From positions 3,436,501-3,500,500 of the forward strand of contig NZ_CP119967.1 of assembly GCF_029543085.1 (NCBI RefSeq): a DNA stretch of 64,000 bases, given 5' to 3'. Shown here in pieces: positions 16,982-24,594 of the stretch; positions within the stretch are counted from its first letter, which is position 1, and the number at the start of each line of letters is the position of its first letter. This stretch comes from Pseudomonas sp. A34-9 (GTDB lineage: Bacteria; Pseudomonadota; Gammaproteobacteria; Pseudomonadales; Pseudomonadaceae). The notes under the pieces were generated by a model. The model had not been told where the DNA came from and made no database searches. It saw only the letters and a program-made list of their open reading frames with translations. The position numbers were made by a program, and so were the translations under genes.

Positions 16982-17211
16982 TTGTGCGCCTTGGGGCCGG
17001 GTTCTATTGTGGTGCGGTCGCTGACGTTTCAGTGATCGGGTTTAGCAGCTCGGCAATTCTCAAGGCGCGCGAGTTTCGCCATTACGTTATGGCGGCTTTG
17101 CGTGGGGCACTTCGGTGCGCCGGGATCCTTGAGCCTGGTCTGCTAACCCGCGTACAGCCGCCACCTCTTCGTTTAGCAGCGATGGTTGACGGCTCCGTTT
17201 TTCTCAAGGAG
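16982..17211 (+). promoter_or_regulatory. Structured leader, copy 2: same switch with changed pairing segments
   Basis: The layout matches copy 1, but the pairing segments differ together. TTAGCAG (17042-17048), CTGCTAA (17140-17146) and TTAGCAG (17173-17179) replace TTCGCAG, CTGCGAA and TTCGCAG. CTCAAGG (17059-17065), CCTTGAG (17127-17133) and CTCAAGG (17203-17209) replace ATCAAGG, CCTTGAT and ATCAAGG. The internal hairpin is GCAC-TTCG-GTGC (17107-17118) in place of ATACC-TTCG-GGTAT. Segment 1 is unchanged and still pairs with segment 2 through G-U pairs. The third CTCAAGGAG contains the ribosome binding site of the gene at 17219. Such compensatory change in three partners supports real base pairing. 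Confidence 0.6.
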
Positions 17212-17218
17212 CTTCACC

Positions 17219-17578
17219 ATGATCAAACCAACGCCAAACCCGCCCGAAACCGACCTCACCTCCCCCTACGAATCCCTCGATTCGAAAAAGCTCAACGACG
17301 CCGCCGACCGCGCCCTCGATCATTACCTCTGCCCGCCCGGGTCCACGCCACCTCCCCGTAGAACCCGCAGGATGTACGCCGTCACCGCGGACTTCAAAAA
17401 TGAGGAGCTGCTGGCCGATGCCTTTGAAACCCTCGCCTCGGCAAGAACCATCGCCAATGACTTCGCCCATCTCATGCCTGCTTCGCAGCGTCGAACGCTG
17501 TTGGGCATTGCGCAACTGATCATGCTCGGGGAACTGGCGGTGAATCGGGTACTGGATAATTTGCAGGTGCCCGGTTGA
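17219..17578 (+). CDS. DUF6124 family protein, copy 2
   Basis: This 119-residue protein is identical to copy 1 except for the last residue (Gly instead of Ser). Silent differences are scattered through the gene (for example in the codons for Asp-His-Tyr and Pro-Gly-Ser-Thr), so the two copies are under protein-level constraint. The gene, its leader, the REP pair and the terminator all belong to a tandem duplication. AAGGAG lies 7 bases before the ATG inside leader segment 4. The function of the family is unknown. Having two copies under different leader variants suggests that dosage or condition-specific expression matters. Confidence 0.85.
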   Translation: MIKPTPNPPETDLTSPYESLDSKKLNDAADRALDHYLCPPGSTPPPRRTRRMYAVTADFKNEELLADAFETLASARTIANDFAHLMPASQRRTLLGIAQLIMLGELAVNRVLDNLQVPG

Positions 17579-17626
17579 GGCCGGGACTGTAAGCACTGGC
17601 TGAGTTCTTCAGTAACCCTCTGGCCC

Positions 17627-17692
17627 CTTCGCGAGCAAGCTCGCTCCCACGGTTGATCGCGTTCCAATGTGGGAGCGAGCCTGCTCGCGAAG
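17627..17692. repeat. Inverted pair of REP elements (copy in the duplicated unit)
   Basis: This doublet is essentially identical to that at 16655-16720, with the same GGTTGATCGCGTTCCAAT spacer. It was evidently carried along in the duplication. Confidence 0.85.
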
Positions 17693-17724
17693 ACTGGCGT
17701 GTAAGCAACGCAATTCCATCAGAC

Positions 17725-17768
17725 AAAAAAAGCCCCGCCACCCCGTGCAATCGGGCTGGCGGGTTTTT
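17725..17768 (+). terminator. Rho-independent terminator of DUF6124 copy 2
   Basis: CCCGCCA/TGGCGGG arms are followed by TTTTT. It differs from the copy 1 terminator by an A-to-C change in the inner loop region. Confidence 0.8.
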
Positions 17769-17939
17769 CCTTTTCGCGAGGCAAGATCAGCAGATCGCAG
17801 CCCTAGAGAAGCGTCTACAGGGAAAAAAAGCAGTTAGCGGTGAATTATTTCGTGTCCTCATGTATCTGAGCCAAAGAGCACGCGCCATCAAATAGATGGC
17901 ATCTACGCGGCAAGATGGATTAGTAAAGAGAATACGCGG

Positions 17940-19445
17940 ATGAAATCACGTAAAAACAGCGTCAAACCGATCGGCCTGAAAGACATCACCATCGTCGACG
18001 ACGCCAAGATGCGCAAAGCCATTACGGCCGCCGCACTCGGCAATGCCATGGAATGGTTCGACTTCGGGGTCTACGGCTTTGTCGCCTATGTGCTCGGCAA
18101 GGTGTTTTTCCCGGGCGCCGATCCGGGCACGCAAATGATCGCCGCACTGGCGACGTTCTCGGTGCCGTTCCTGATTCGGCCGTTGGGTGGGCTGTTCTTC
18201 GGCGCACTGGGCGACAAGTACGGGCGGCAGAAAGTCCTCGCCGCGACCATCGTGATCATGTCGCTGAGCACCTTCGCCATCGGCCTGATTCCGTCTTATG
18301 CCTCGATTGGCATCTGGGCACCGATTCTGCTGTTATTGGCAAAAATGGCCCAAGGCTTCTCGGTGGGCGGCGAATACACCGGCGCGTCGATCTTCGTCGC
18401 CGAATATGCGCCGGACCGTAAACGCGGGTTTCTCGGCAGTTGGCTGGATTTCGGTTCGATTGCCGGTTTCGTTCTCGGTGCCGGCGTGGTGGTGTTGATT
18501 TCTTCGACGCTGGGTGAGGCGAAATTCGAAGAATGGGGCTGGCGCCTGCCGTTCTTCCTTGCCCTGCCGCTGGGCATGATCGGCCTCTACCTGCGCCACG
18601 CTCTGGAAGAAACCCCGGCGTTCCAGCAGCACGTCGAAAAACTCGAGCAAGGTGATCGCGAAGGCCTCGCCGGCGGACCGAAAGTCTCGTTCAAGGAAGT
18701 CGCGACCAAGCACTGGCGCAGCCTCATGACCTGCGTCGGCGTGGTGGCCGTGACTAACGTCACTTACTACATGCTGCTCACTTACATGCCGAGTTACCTG
18801 TCGCACAACCTGCACTACAGCGAAAACCGTGGCGTGCTGATCATCATCGCGATCATGGTGGGCATGTTGTTCGTGCAACCGGCCATTGGCTTCATCAGCG
18901 ACAAGATCGGCCGCAAGCCCTTTATCGTCGTCGGCAGCATCGGTTTGTTCATTCTGGCGATTCCGGCGTTCATGCTGATCAACAGCGGCAAGATCGGCCT
19001 GATCTTCGCAGGCTTGCTGATGTTGGCCGTGCTGCTCAACTTTTTCATCGGCGTGATGGCCTCGACCTTGCCAGCAATGTTCCCCACGCACATCCGCTAC
19101 AGCGCCCTGGCCGCGGCCTTCAACATTTCGGTGCTGATTGCCGGTTTGACCCCGACTGTCGTCGCCTGGTTGGTGGAAAGCACCAACGACCTGTACATGC
19201 CGGCTTATTACCTGATGGTCATTGCCGTGGTCGGCCTGGTTACTGGCGTGACCATGAAAGAAACCGCCAACAAACCACTGCGTGGCGCGGCACCGGCGGC
19301 TTCCGACCTGGAAGAAGCGAAAGAGTTGTTGCAGGAGCATCACGACAACATCGAGCAGAAGATCGAAGACATCGACGCTGAAATTGCTGAACTGGAAGCC
19401 AAACGCAAGAATCTGGTGCAGCAGCATCCGCGGATCAACGAATAA
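17940..19445 (+). CDS. proP: ProP-like proline/betaine:H+ symporter (MFS)
   Basis: This 501-residue, 12-helix major facilitator is of the metabolite:H+ symporter group. The GNAMEWFDFGVYG motif in helix 1, GGLFFGALGDKYGRQKVL in loop 2-3, GFSVGGEYTGASIFVAEYAP, and the matching ISDKIGRKPFIVV loop in the second half are typical. The C-terminus carries a charged heptad region (about 445-495) that should form the antiparallel coiled coil which tunes ProP to osmotic strength. It imports proline, glycine betaine and other compatible solutes. The upstream region holds a small GCCATC/GATGGC hairpin (17884-17900) but no clear ribosome binding site beyond GAG. Confidence 0.88.
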   Translation: MKSRKNSVKPIGLKDITIVDDAKMRKAITAAALGNAMEWFDFGVYGFVAYVLGKVFFPGADPGTQMIAALATFSVPFLIRPLGGLFFGALGDKYGRQKVLAATIVIMSLSTFAIGLIPSYASIGIWAPILLLLAKMAQGFSVGGEYTGASIFVAEYAPDRKRGFLGSWLDFGSIAGFVLGAGVVVLISSTLGEAKFEEWGWRLPFFLALPLGMIGLYLRHALEETPAFQQHVEKLEQGDREGLAGGPKVSFKEVATKHWRSLMTCVGVVAVTNVTYYMLLTYMPSYLSHNLHYSENRGVLIIIAIMVGMLFVQPAIGFISDKIGRKPFIVVGSIGLFILAIPAFMLINSGKIGLIFAGLLMLAVLLNFFIGVMASTLPAMFPTHIRYSALAAAFNISVLIAGLTPTVVAWLVESTNDLYMPAYYLMVIAVVGLVTGVTMKETANKPLRGAAPAASDLEEAKELLQEHHDNIEQKIEDIDAEIAELEAKRKNLVQQHPRINE

Positions 19446-19567
19446 ACAATCCGCCCTTGTGGCTGGGGAGCAAGTTCCCTGGCCACAAAGTCATTCGGGG
19501 TTCCAAGTCTGCGCCCCGGGATTTTTATCAGCTAGCCTTGATTGCTGAGCGTCATCAAGGAGCTGTC

Positions 19568-20161
19568 ATGTTCAAGTTCATCAAAACCACAGTGATCGGC
19601 GGACTGCTATTTATTTTGCCGTTGGTGCTGATCTTCATCCTGATCGAAAAAGCCATTCACCTGCTGCGCGGACCGATGCAAAAGCTGCTGCCGATGTTCG
19701 AAGGTCATGATGTGGCGGGCGTGACCGTGGTGACGCTGGCCACGCTGCTGGGCCTGATCGTGCTGTGTTTTCTCGCAGGACTTCTGGCCAGGACCTCGGC
19801 GGCGGCCCGGGCGATTGAAGCCACCGAAGACAAAGTGCTGAGCAATCTGCCGGGTTATCAGTTGCTCAAGGACACCACGGCGCGGTTTGCCGGCATGGAG
19901 CACGCCGATGGGACGAAGGTCGGCATGATCGCCGTAGAGCAAGGCTGGCGACTGTGTCTGGTGGTGGACAGCAGCGACGACTGGCTTACGGTGTTCATGC
20001 CTGATGGCGGCACTTCCGGCGGCACGGCTGGGGAAGTTCGCTTGCTGCGCGCCTCTGAGGTAATCATGACCGACCTGTCATGGCTGGGACTGGCAGCAGG
20101 ATTGCGTCGGGGCGGACGCGGTTTACTGGAGCAGATGCAACCATGGTTGCCGAAAACCTGA
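19568..20161 (+). CDS. DUF502 family membrane protein
   Basis: This 197-residue protein has two N-terminal membrane helices (about 8-28 and 50-76), then a cytoplasmic or periplasmic beta-rich domain with LPGYQLLKDTTARFAGM and VGMIAVEQGWRLCLVVD. The pattern matches the DUF502 family. The ATG is preceded by AAGGAG. A REP-derived sequence in front of it (19455-19490) separates it from proP, so the two are probably independently transcribed. No function has been assigned to the family. Confidence 0.75.
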   Translation: MFKFIKTTVIGGLLFILPLVLIFILIEKAIHLLRGPMQKLLPMFEGHDVAGVTVVTLATLLGLIVLCFLAGLLARTSAAARAIEATEDKVLSNLPGYQLLKDTTARFAGMEHADGTKVGMIAVEQGWRLCLVVDSSDDWLTVFMPDGGTSGGTAGEVRLLRASEVIMTDLSWLGLAAGLRRGGRGLLEQMQPWLPKT

Positions 20162-20216
20162 TCTCTGGATGTTGAAGACCCTGTGGCGAGGGAGCTTGCT
20201 CCTTCGCTACGGTTGA

Positions 20217-20843
20217 TCACTGATCGTTTGGCTTCTGCACCCTGCTTAGAATTCCATGGCAGATCAGCCCCAGCACACTGCGCATATGCCGGGCATGCGC
20301 TTCTCGATCCGGCGCCACTTCGGTCGCCAGTCGAATAAACGCCATGTTTGCGTACTGATTGAACAACGTCGCTGCGACGTCGATATCGACGGACTCGCGC
20401 ACCTTGCCCTGCGCCTGAAAATGCGTCAGCAGCGCTTTGGTCTCTTCGATCACCGCCGCGTTCCAGGGGCTCAACGCCTGCGCCATCTCCCCCGTGAGCA
20501 GAAACGGCGCCAACTCGCGCCACAGCGAAGCCGGCATGGCATGCAGTTGGTAGTCGGTCATCAGCCCTTCGAACTCGCACAGCGCCTCCAGCGGATCGCT
20601 GTCGTCATCAAGATTGGCGCGGGCGTCGCGCATGGCCTGCTCGTCCGGTTGCTTGAGCAATGCCAGCAGAATCTCCTGTTTGCCGCCGAAGTAGTTGGTC
20701 ACCGTCGGCGCGGAAACCGCCGCTGCATTGGCGATCTGCTCGAGCGTGGTCGCGCCGAAGCCGTTGCTGATAAACAGCTCCAGTGCCGCCTGCGCAATGA
20801 CTTCCCTGCGCTGTTCCTTTTGCCGCTCTCTGAGTCCGCTCAT
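20217..20843 (-). CDS. TetR-family transcriptional regulator
   Basis: The 208-residue repressor has a typical TetR helix-turn-helix in its first third (VIAQAALELFISNGFGATTL, VSAPTVTNYFGGKQEILLAL), followed by a helical ligand-binding domain. ATG at 20843 has a weak AGG; a TTG 24 bases upstream is an alternative. It is divergent from the SpuC-like aminotransferase gene across about 157 bp of AT-rich DNA (TTTTTCTACCGACAAATATT and similar). It is therefore the likely regulator of that gene, perhaps responding to an amine or amino acid. Confidence 0.85.
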   Translation of the reverse strand: MSGLRERQKEQRREVIAQAALELFISNGFGATTLEQIANAAAVSAPTVTNYFGGKQEILLALLKQPDEQAMRDARANLDDDSDPLEALCEFEGLMTDYQLHAMPASLWRELAPFLLTGEMAQALSPWNAAVIEETKALLTHFQAQGKVRESVDIDVAATLFNQYANMAFIRLATEVAPDREAHARHMRSVLGLICHGILSRVQKPNDQ

Positions 20844-21000
20844 GTCGTGCCTGCTGTGCCTTGCCAATGTGCTTCAGCCTACGGATATCTTTTTCTACCG
20901 ACAAATATTTTCTTTACAAAAATATTTTTAAGTGACAAAACTTTACTCGTGCAGCGCAGCACCGAACGCACTCATTTGCCCTTTGCTCTGGAGATCCGCC

Positions 21001-22383
21001 ATGTCCGCCGAATTCGATTCGACCCGCAGTACCCGCGATTACCAAGCCTCTGACGCCGCTCACCACATCCACGCGTTCGTTGATCAGAAGGCCCTCAACG
21101 AGGAAGGCCCGCGGGTGATGGTCAGCGGTGATCGGCTGGCGTTGTGGGACAACGATGGCAATCGTTACCTGGACGGCATGTCCGGCCTGTGGTGCACCAA
21201 CCTCGGTTACGGACGCAAGGATCTCGCCGCTGCCGCGACCGCGCAGCTGGAACAACTGCCCTACTACAACATGTTCTTCCACACCACTCACCCGGCGGTA
21301 ATCGAACTGTCCGAGCTGCTGTTCAGCCTGCTGCCCAGGCACTACAGCCACGCGATCTACACCAACTCCGGCTCTGAAGCCAACGAGGTGCTGATCCGCA
21401 CCGTGCGCAAGTTCTGGCAAGTGATGGGCAAGCCCGAGAAGAAAATCATGATCGGCCGCTGGAACGGTTACCACGGCTCGACGCTGGCCGCGACGGCGCT
21501 GGGCGGTATGAAATTCATGCACGAAATGGGCGGCACCATTCCCGATGTGGCGCATATCGATGAACCGTACTGGTTCGCCCACGAAGGCAACCTCAGCCCG
21601 GAAGAATTTGGCCTGCAAGCGGCGCGGCAACTGGAACACAAGATTCTCGAACTGGGCGCCGACAAGGTCGCCGCGTTCGTCGCCGAACCGTTCCAGGGCG
21701 CGGGCGGCATGATCATTCCGCCGGCGACGTACTGGCCGGAAATTCAGCGCATCTGCCGTCAATACGATGTGTTGCTGTGTGCTGACGAGGTGATTGGCGG
21801 GTTCGGCCGCACCGGTGAATGGTTCGCGCATCAGGCGTTCGGTTTTGAACCCGACACGCTGTCGATCGCCAAGGGCCTGACCTCTGGTTACATCCCCATG
21901 GGTGGCCTGATTCTGTCGCGGCGCATGGCCGAGGCGCTGGTGGAAAAAGGTGGCGTGTTTGCCCACGGCCTGACGTATTCCGGGCACCCGGTGGCTGCCG
22001 CCGTGGCGATTGCCAACCTCAAGGCCTTGCGCGATGAGGGTGTGGTCACTCAGGTGAAAACCGACACCGGCCCGTACCTGCAAAACTGCCTGCGCGAAGT
22101 GTTTGGCAACCACCCGTTGGTGGGTGAGATTCAGGGTGTCGGGCTGGTGGCGGCGTTGCAGTTCGCTGAAGACAAGGCCACGCGCAAGCGTTTTGCCAAC
22201 GAGAACGACATCGCCTGGCGCTGCCGCACGATCGGCTTTGAGGAGGGTTTGATCATTCGCTCGACGTTGGGCCGGATGATCATGGCCCCTGCCCTGATTG
22301 CCAACCGTGCGGAGCTTGATGAGCTGATCGACAAGACGCGGATTGCGGTGGATCGCACGGCGCGTGAGTACGGGGTGCTGTGA
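21001..22383 (+). CDS. Class III aminotransferase, putrescine/polyamine-pyruvate type (SpuC-like)
   Basis: This is a 460-residue PLP enzyme of the omega-amino-acid:pyruvate aminotransferase group. Signatures are TNSGSEANEVLIRTVRKFW for phosphate binding, GRWNGYHGSTLA, the LLCADEVIGGFGRTGEWFA segment with the PLP-contacting Asp, and SIAKGLTSGYIPMGG with the Schiff-base Lys291. Length and motifs fit SpuC of P. aeruginosa and the many paralogues in P. fluorescens. It moves the amino group of putrescine or similar amines to pyruvate, giving the aldehyde. GGAG precedes the ATG. TetR control is likely. Substrate choice among polyamines, GABA and beta-alanine cannot be read from the sequence. Confidence 0.82.
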   Translation: MSAEFDSTRSTRDYQASDAAHHIHAFVDQKALNEEGPRVMVSGDRLALWDNDGNRYLDGMSGLWCTNLGYGRKDLAAAATAQLEQLPYYNMFFHTTHPAVIELSELLFSLLPRHYSHAIYTNSGSEANEVLIRTVRKFWQVMGKPEKKIMIGRWNGYHGSTLAATALGGMKFMHEMGGTIPDVAHIDEPYWFAHEGNLSPEEFGLQAARQLEHKILELGADKVAAFVAEPFQGAGGMIIPPATYWPEIQRICRQYDVLLCADEVIGGFGRTGEWFAHQAFGFEPDTLSIAKGLTSGYIPMGGLILSRRMAEALVEKGGVFAHGLTYSGHPVAAAVAIANLKALRDEGVVTQVKTDTGPYLQNCLREVFGNHPLVGEIQGVGLVAALQFAEDKATRKRFANENDIAWRCRTIGFEEGLIIRSTLGRMIMAPALIANRAELDELIDKTRIAVDRTAREYGVL

Positions 22384-22415
22384 TCGGCTGAAGTGATGGG
22401 TTGGCCGGGCTGACG

Positions 22416-22520
22416 CCTTCGCGAGCAAGCTCGCTCCCACATTTGGAATGCATTCCACTTTGACTGCCTGGTTGCAAATTTGGAATGCAACCCCTGTGGG
22501 AGCGAGCTTGCTCGCGAAGG
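22416..22520. repeat. Inverted REP pair between the aminotransferase and amidase genes
   Basis: CTTCGCGAGCAAGCTCGCTC at the left and GGGAGCGAGCTTGCTCGCGA at the right enclose about 55 bp. The spacer holds two TTTGGAATGCA-type direct repeats. The 306-bp gap 22384-22689 has nothing else evident except the amidase ribosome binding site region. Confidence 0.85.
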
Positions 22521-22689
22521 GGCCGTCCGGAGAGAAACTCGGTGTGAGATCAATACCGTCGATTACTCAGCGCGCCGCTTGGTGTTAAATAGGCGCCAGT
22601 CTTAACCTTGTCGCTTATAGCTGTGCAACGAGAACCGATATGAACACCCCTTCCAAGAAAAACACCCCAATTCCAACAGCGGTGAACGC

Positions 22690-24393
22690 ATGATCGAAGT
22701 CACCGAAGTTTCCATTGCCCAACTGCGTGCCGCGCTTGAGTCCGGCCAGACCACTTCGGTCGAGCTGGTGCAGGCTTATCTGGCGCGTATCGATGCCTAC
22801 GACGGCGCCGACACCGCTACAGCGCTGAATGCCGTAGTCGTGCGCAATCCTGAAGCGTTGGACGAGGCACGGGCCTCCGATGCCCGTCGCGCCAAAGGCG
22901 AAACCCTGAGCCCGCTCGATGGCATTCCTTACACCGCCAAAGACAGCTATCTGGTCAAGGGCCTGACCGCCGCGTCCGGCAGCCCGGCCTTCGCTGATCT
23001 GGTTGCCTATCGCGATGCCTTCACCATCGAACGCCTGCGCGCCGCCGGGGCGATCTGCCTGGGCAAGACCAACATGCCGCCGATGGCCAATGGCGGTATG
23101 CAACGCGGCGTCTACGGTCGCGCCGAAAGTCCTTACAACGCCGATTACCTGACCGCGCCGTTTGCCTCCGGCTCGTCGAACGGTGCCGGCACCGCCACCG
23201 CCGCCAGTTTCGCTGCATTCGGTCTGGCTGAAGAAACCTGGTCGAGCGGGCGTGGCCCGGCGTCGAACAATGGCCTGTGCGCCTACACCCCGTCGCGCGG
23301 GGTGATCTCGGTGCGCGGCAACTGGCCGTTGACCCCGACCATGGACGTGGTCGTGCCTTACGCGCGGACCATGGCTGACCTGCTTGAAGTCCTCGACATC
23401 GTCGTGGCCGAAGACCCGGACACCCGTGGCGACCTCTGGCGCCTGCAACCGTGGGTGCCGATCCCGAGCGTCAACGAAGTGCGCCCCGCCGCTTACGCCG
23501 ATCTGGCCGCCGACGCCAAAGCGCTGGCCGGTAAACGTTTCGCCGTACCGCGCATGTTCATCAATGCCGACTCTGAAGCCGGCACCAGCGAAGCACCGGG
23601 CATCGGTGGCCCGACCGGGCAACGCATCAACACCCGCGCCTCGGTGATCGACCTGTGGCAGCAGGCGCGCCAGGCCCTCGAAGCCGCCGGTGCCGAAGTC
23701 ATCGAAACCGATTTCCCGCTGGTCTCCAACTGCGAAGGCGATCGTCCCGGCGCGCCCACCGTGTTCACCCGTGGCCTGGTCTCGAAAGAGTTCCTCCACC
23801 ATGAACTGTGGGACCTGACTGCGTGGGCGTTCGACGACTTCCTGCAAGCCAACGGCGACCCGAAACTCAATCGTCTGGTCGACGTCGACGGGCCGAAAAT
23901 CTTCCCGCACGAACCGGGCACGCTGCCTAACCGTGAGGGCGATCTGGTGGCGGGGATGGACGAATACGTGCGCATGGCCGAGCGCGGCATCACGCCGTGG
24001 AATGAAATCCCGACTGTGCCTGACGGCTTGCGTGGCCTGGAACAGACCCGACGCATCGACCTCGAAGACTGGATGGACACACTCGGCCTCGACGCTGTGC
24101 TGTTCCCGACTGTTGCCGATGTCGGCCCGGCGGACGCCGATGTCAACCCTGAGTCGGCCGACATCGCCTGGAGCAACGGCATCTGGGTGGCCAACGGCAA
24201 CCTCGCGATCCGCCACCTCGGCGTACCGACCGTGACCGTGCCGATGGGTGTGATGGCCGACATCGGCATGCCGGTCGGCCTGACCTTCGCCGGCCGCGCC
24301 TACGACGACTCGAACCTGCTGCGCCTGGCCGCCGCGTTTGAATCGACTGGCAGCAAACGCCAGATCCCGCCGCGTACGCCGCCGCTGACGTAA
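22690..24393 (+). CDS. Amidase (amidase-signature family)
   Basis: This 567-residue hydrolase of the amidase-signature superfamily has the catalytic Lys84 in GIPYTAKDSY, the cis-Ser in SGSSNGAGTA (Ser162) and the nucleophile region AEETWSSGRGPAS (Ser186). The canonical GGSSGG and TGGSIR motifs are altered here (GSSNGA and TWSSGR), although the three catalytic residues remain. It should cleave C-N bonds of small amides, and no signal peptide is visible. It is preceded by GGTGAACGC-ATG and followed by a long inverted repeat. The substrate is unknown. Proximity to OprD and amine genes suggests a nutritional role. Confidence 0.82.
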   Translation: MIEVTEVSIAQLRAALESGQTTSVELVQAYLARIDAYDGADTATALNAVVVRNPEALDEARASDARRAKGETLSPLDGIPYTAKDSYLVKGLTAASGSPAFADLVAYRDAFTIERLRAAGAICLGKTNMPPMANGGMQRGVYGRAESPYNADYLTAPFASGSSNGAGTATAASFAAFGLAEETWSSGRGPASNNGLCAYTPSRGVISVRGNWPLTPTMDVVVPYARTMADLLEVLDIVVAEDPDTRGDLWRLQPWVPIPSVNEVRPAAYADLAADAKALAGKRFAVPRMFINADSEAGTSEAPGIGGPTGQRINTRASVIDLWQQARQALEAAGAEVIETDFPLVSNCEGDRPGAPTVFTRGLVSKEFLHHELWDLTAWAFDDFLQANGDPKLNRLVDVDGPKIFPHEPGTLPNREGDLVAGMDEYVRMAERGITPWNEIPTVPDGLRGLEQTRRIDLEDWMDTLGLDAVLFPTVADVGPADADVNPESADIAWSNGIWVANGNLAIRHLGVPTVTVPMGVMADIGMPVGLTFAGRAYDDSNLLRLAAAFESTGSKRQIPPRTPPLT

Positions 24394-24405
24394 CGCTTTT
24401 AAAAC

Positions 24406-24494
24406 TGTAGGAGTGAGCCTGCTCGCGATAGCGGTGTGTCAGTTAAATTTATCGAGACTGACACACCGCTATCGCGAGCAGGCTCACTCCTACA
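24406..24494. repeat. Long perfect inverted repeat (38-bp arms), REP-type hairpin
   Basis: Arms at 24406-24443 and 24457-24494 are exact reverse complements around a 13-base spacer. They begin TGTAGGAGTGAGCCTGCTCG, so they are an enlarged version of the P. fluorescens REP palindrome. It follows the amidase stop by 12 bp and may also halt transcription. Confidence 0.85.
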
Positions 24495-24594
24495 AGGGTT
24501 TGTGTGATGCCGTTCATTGAGCACATCCGCTCAATCTCCCGCGCTGTAAACACTTGATCATCCCAGCCATCTTAATTGCTGCTGGCCACTGACC

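Noticed and set aside
15981..17211. Retron or integron attC-like structure
   Set aside because: No reverse transcriptase or integrase gene lies nearby. The complementarity pattern fits competing RNA helices with the ribosome binding site better.
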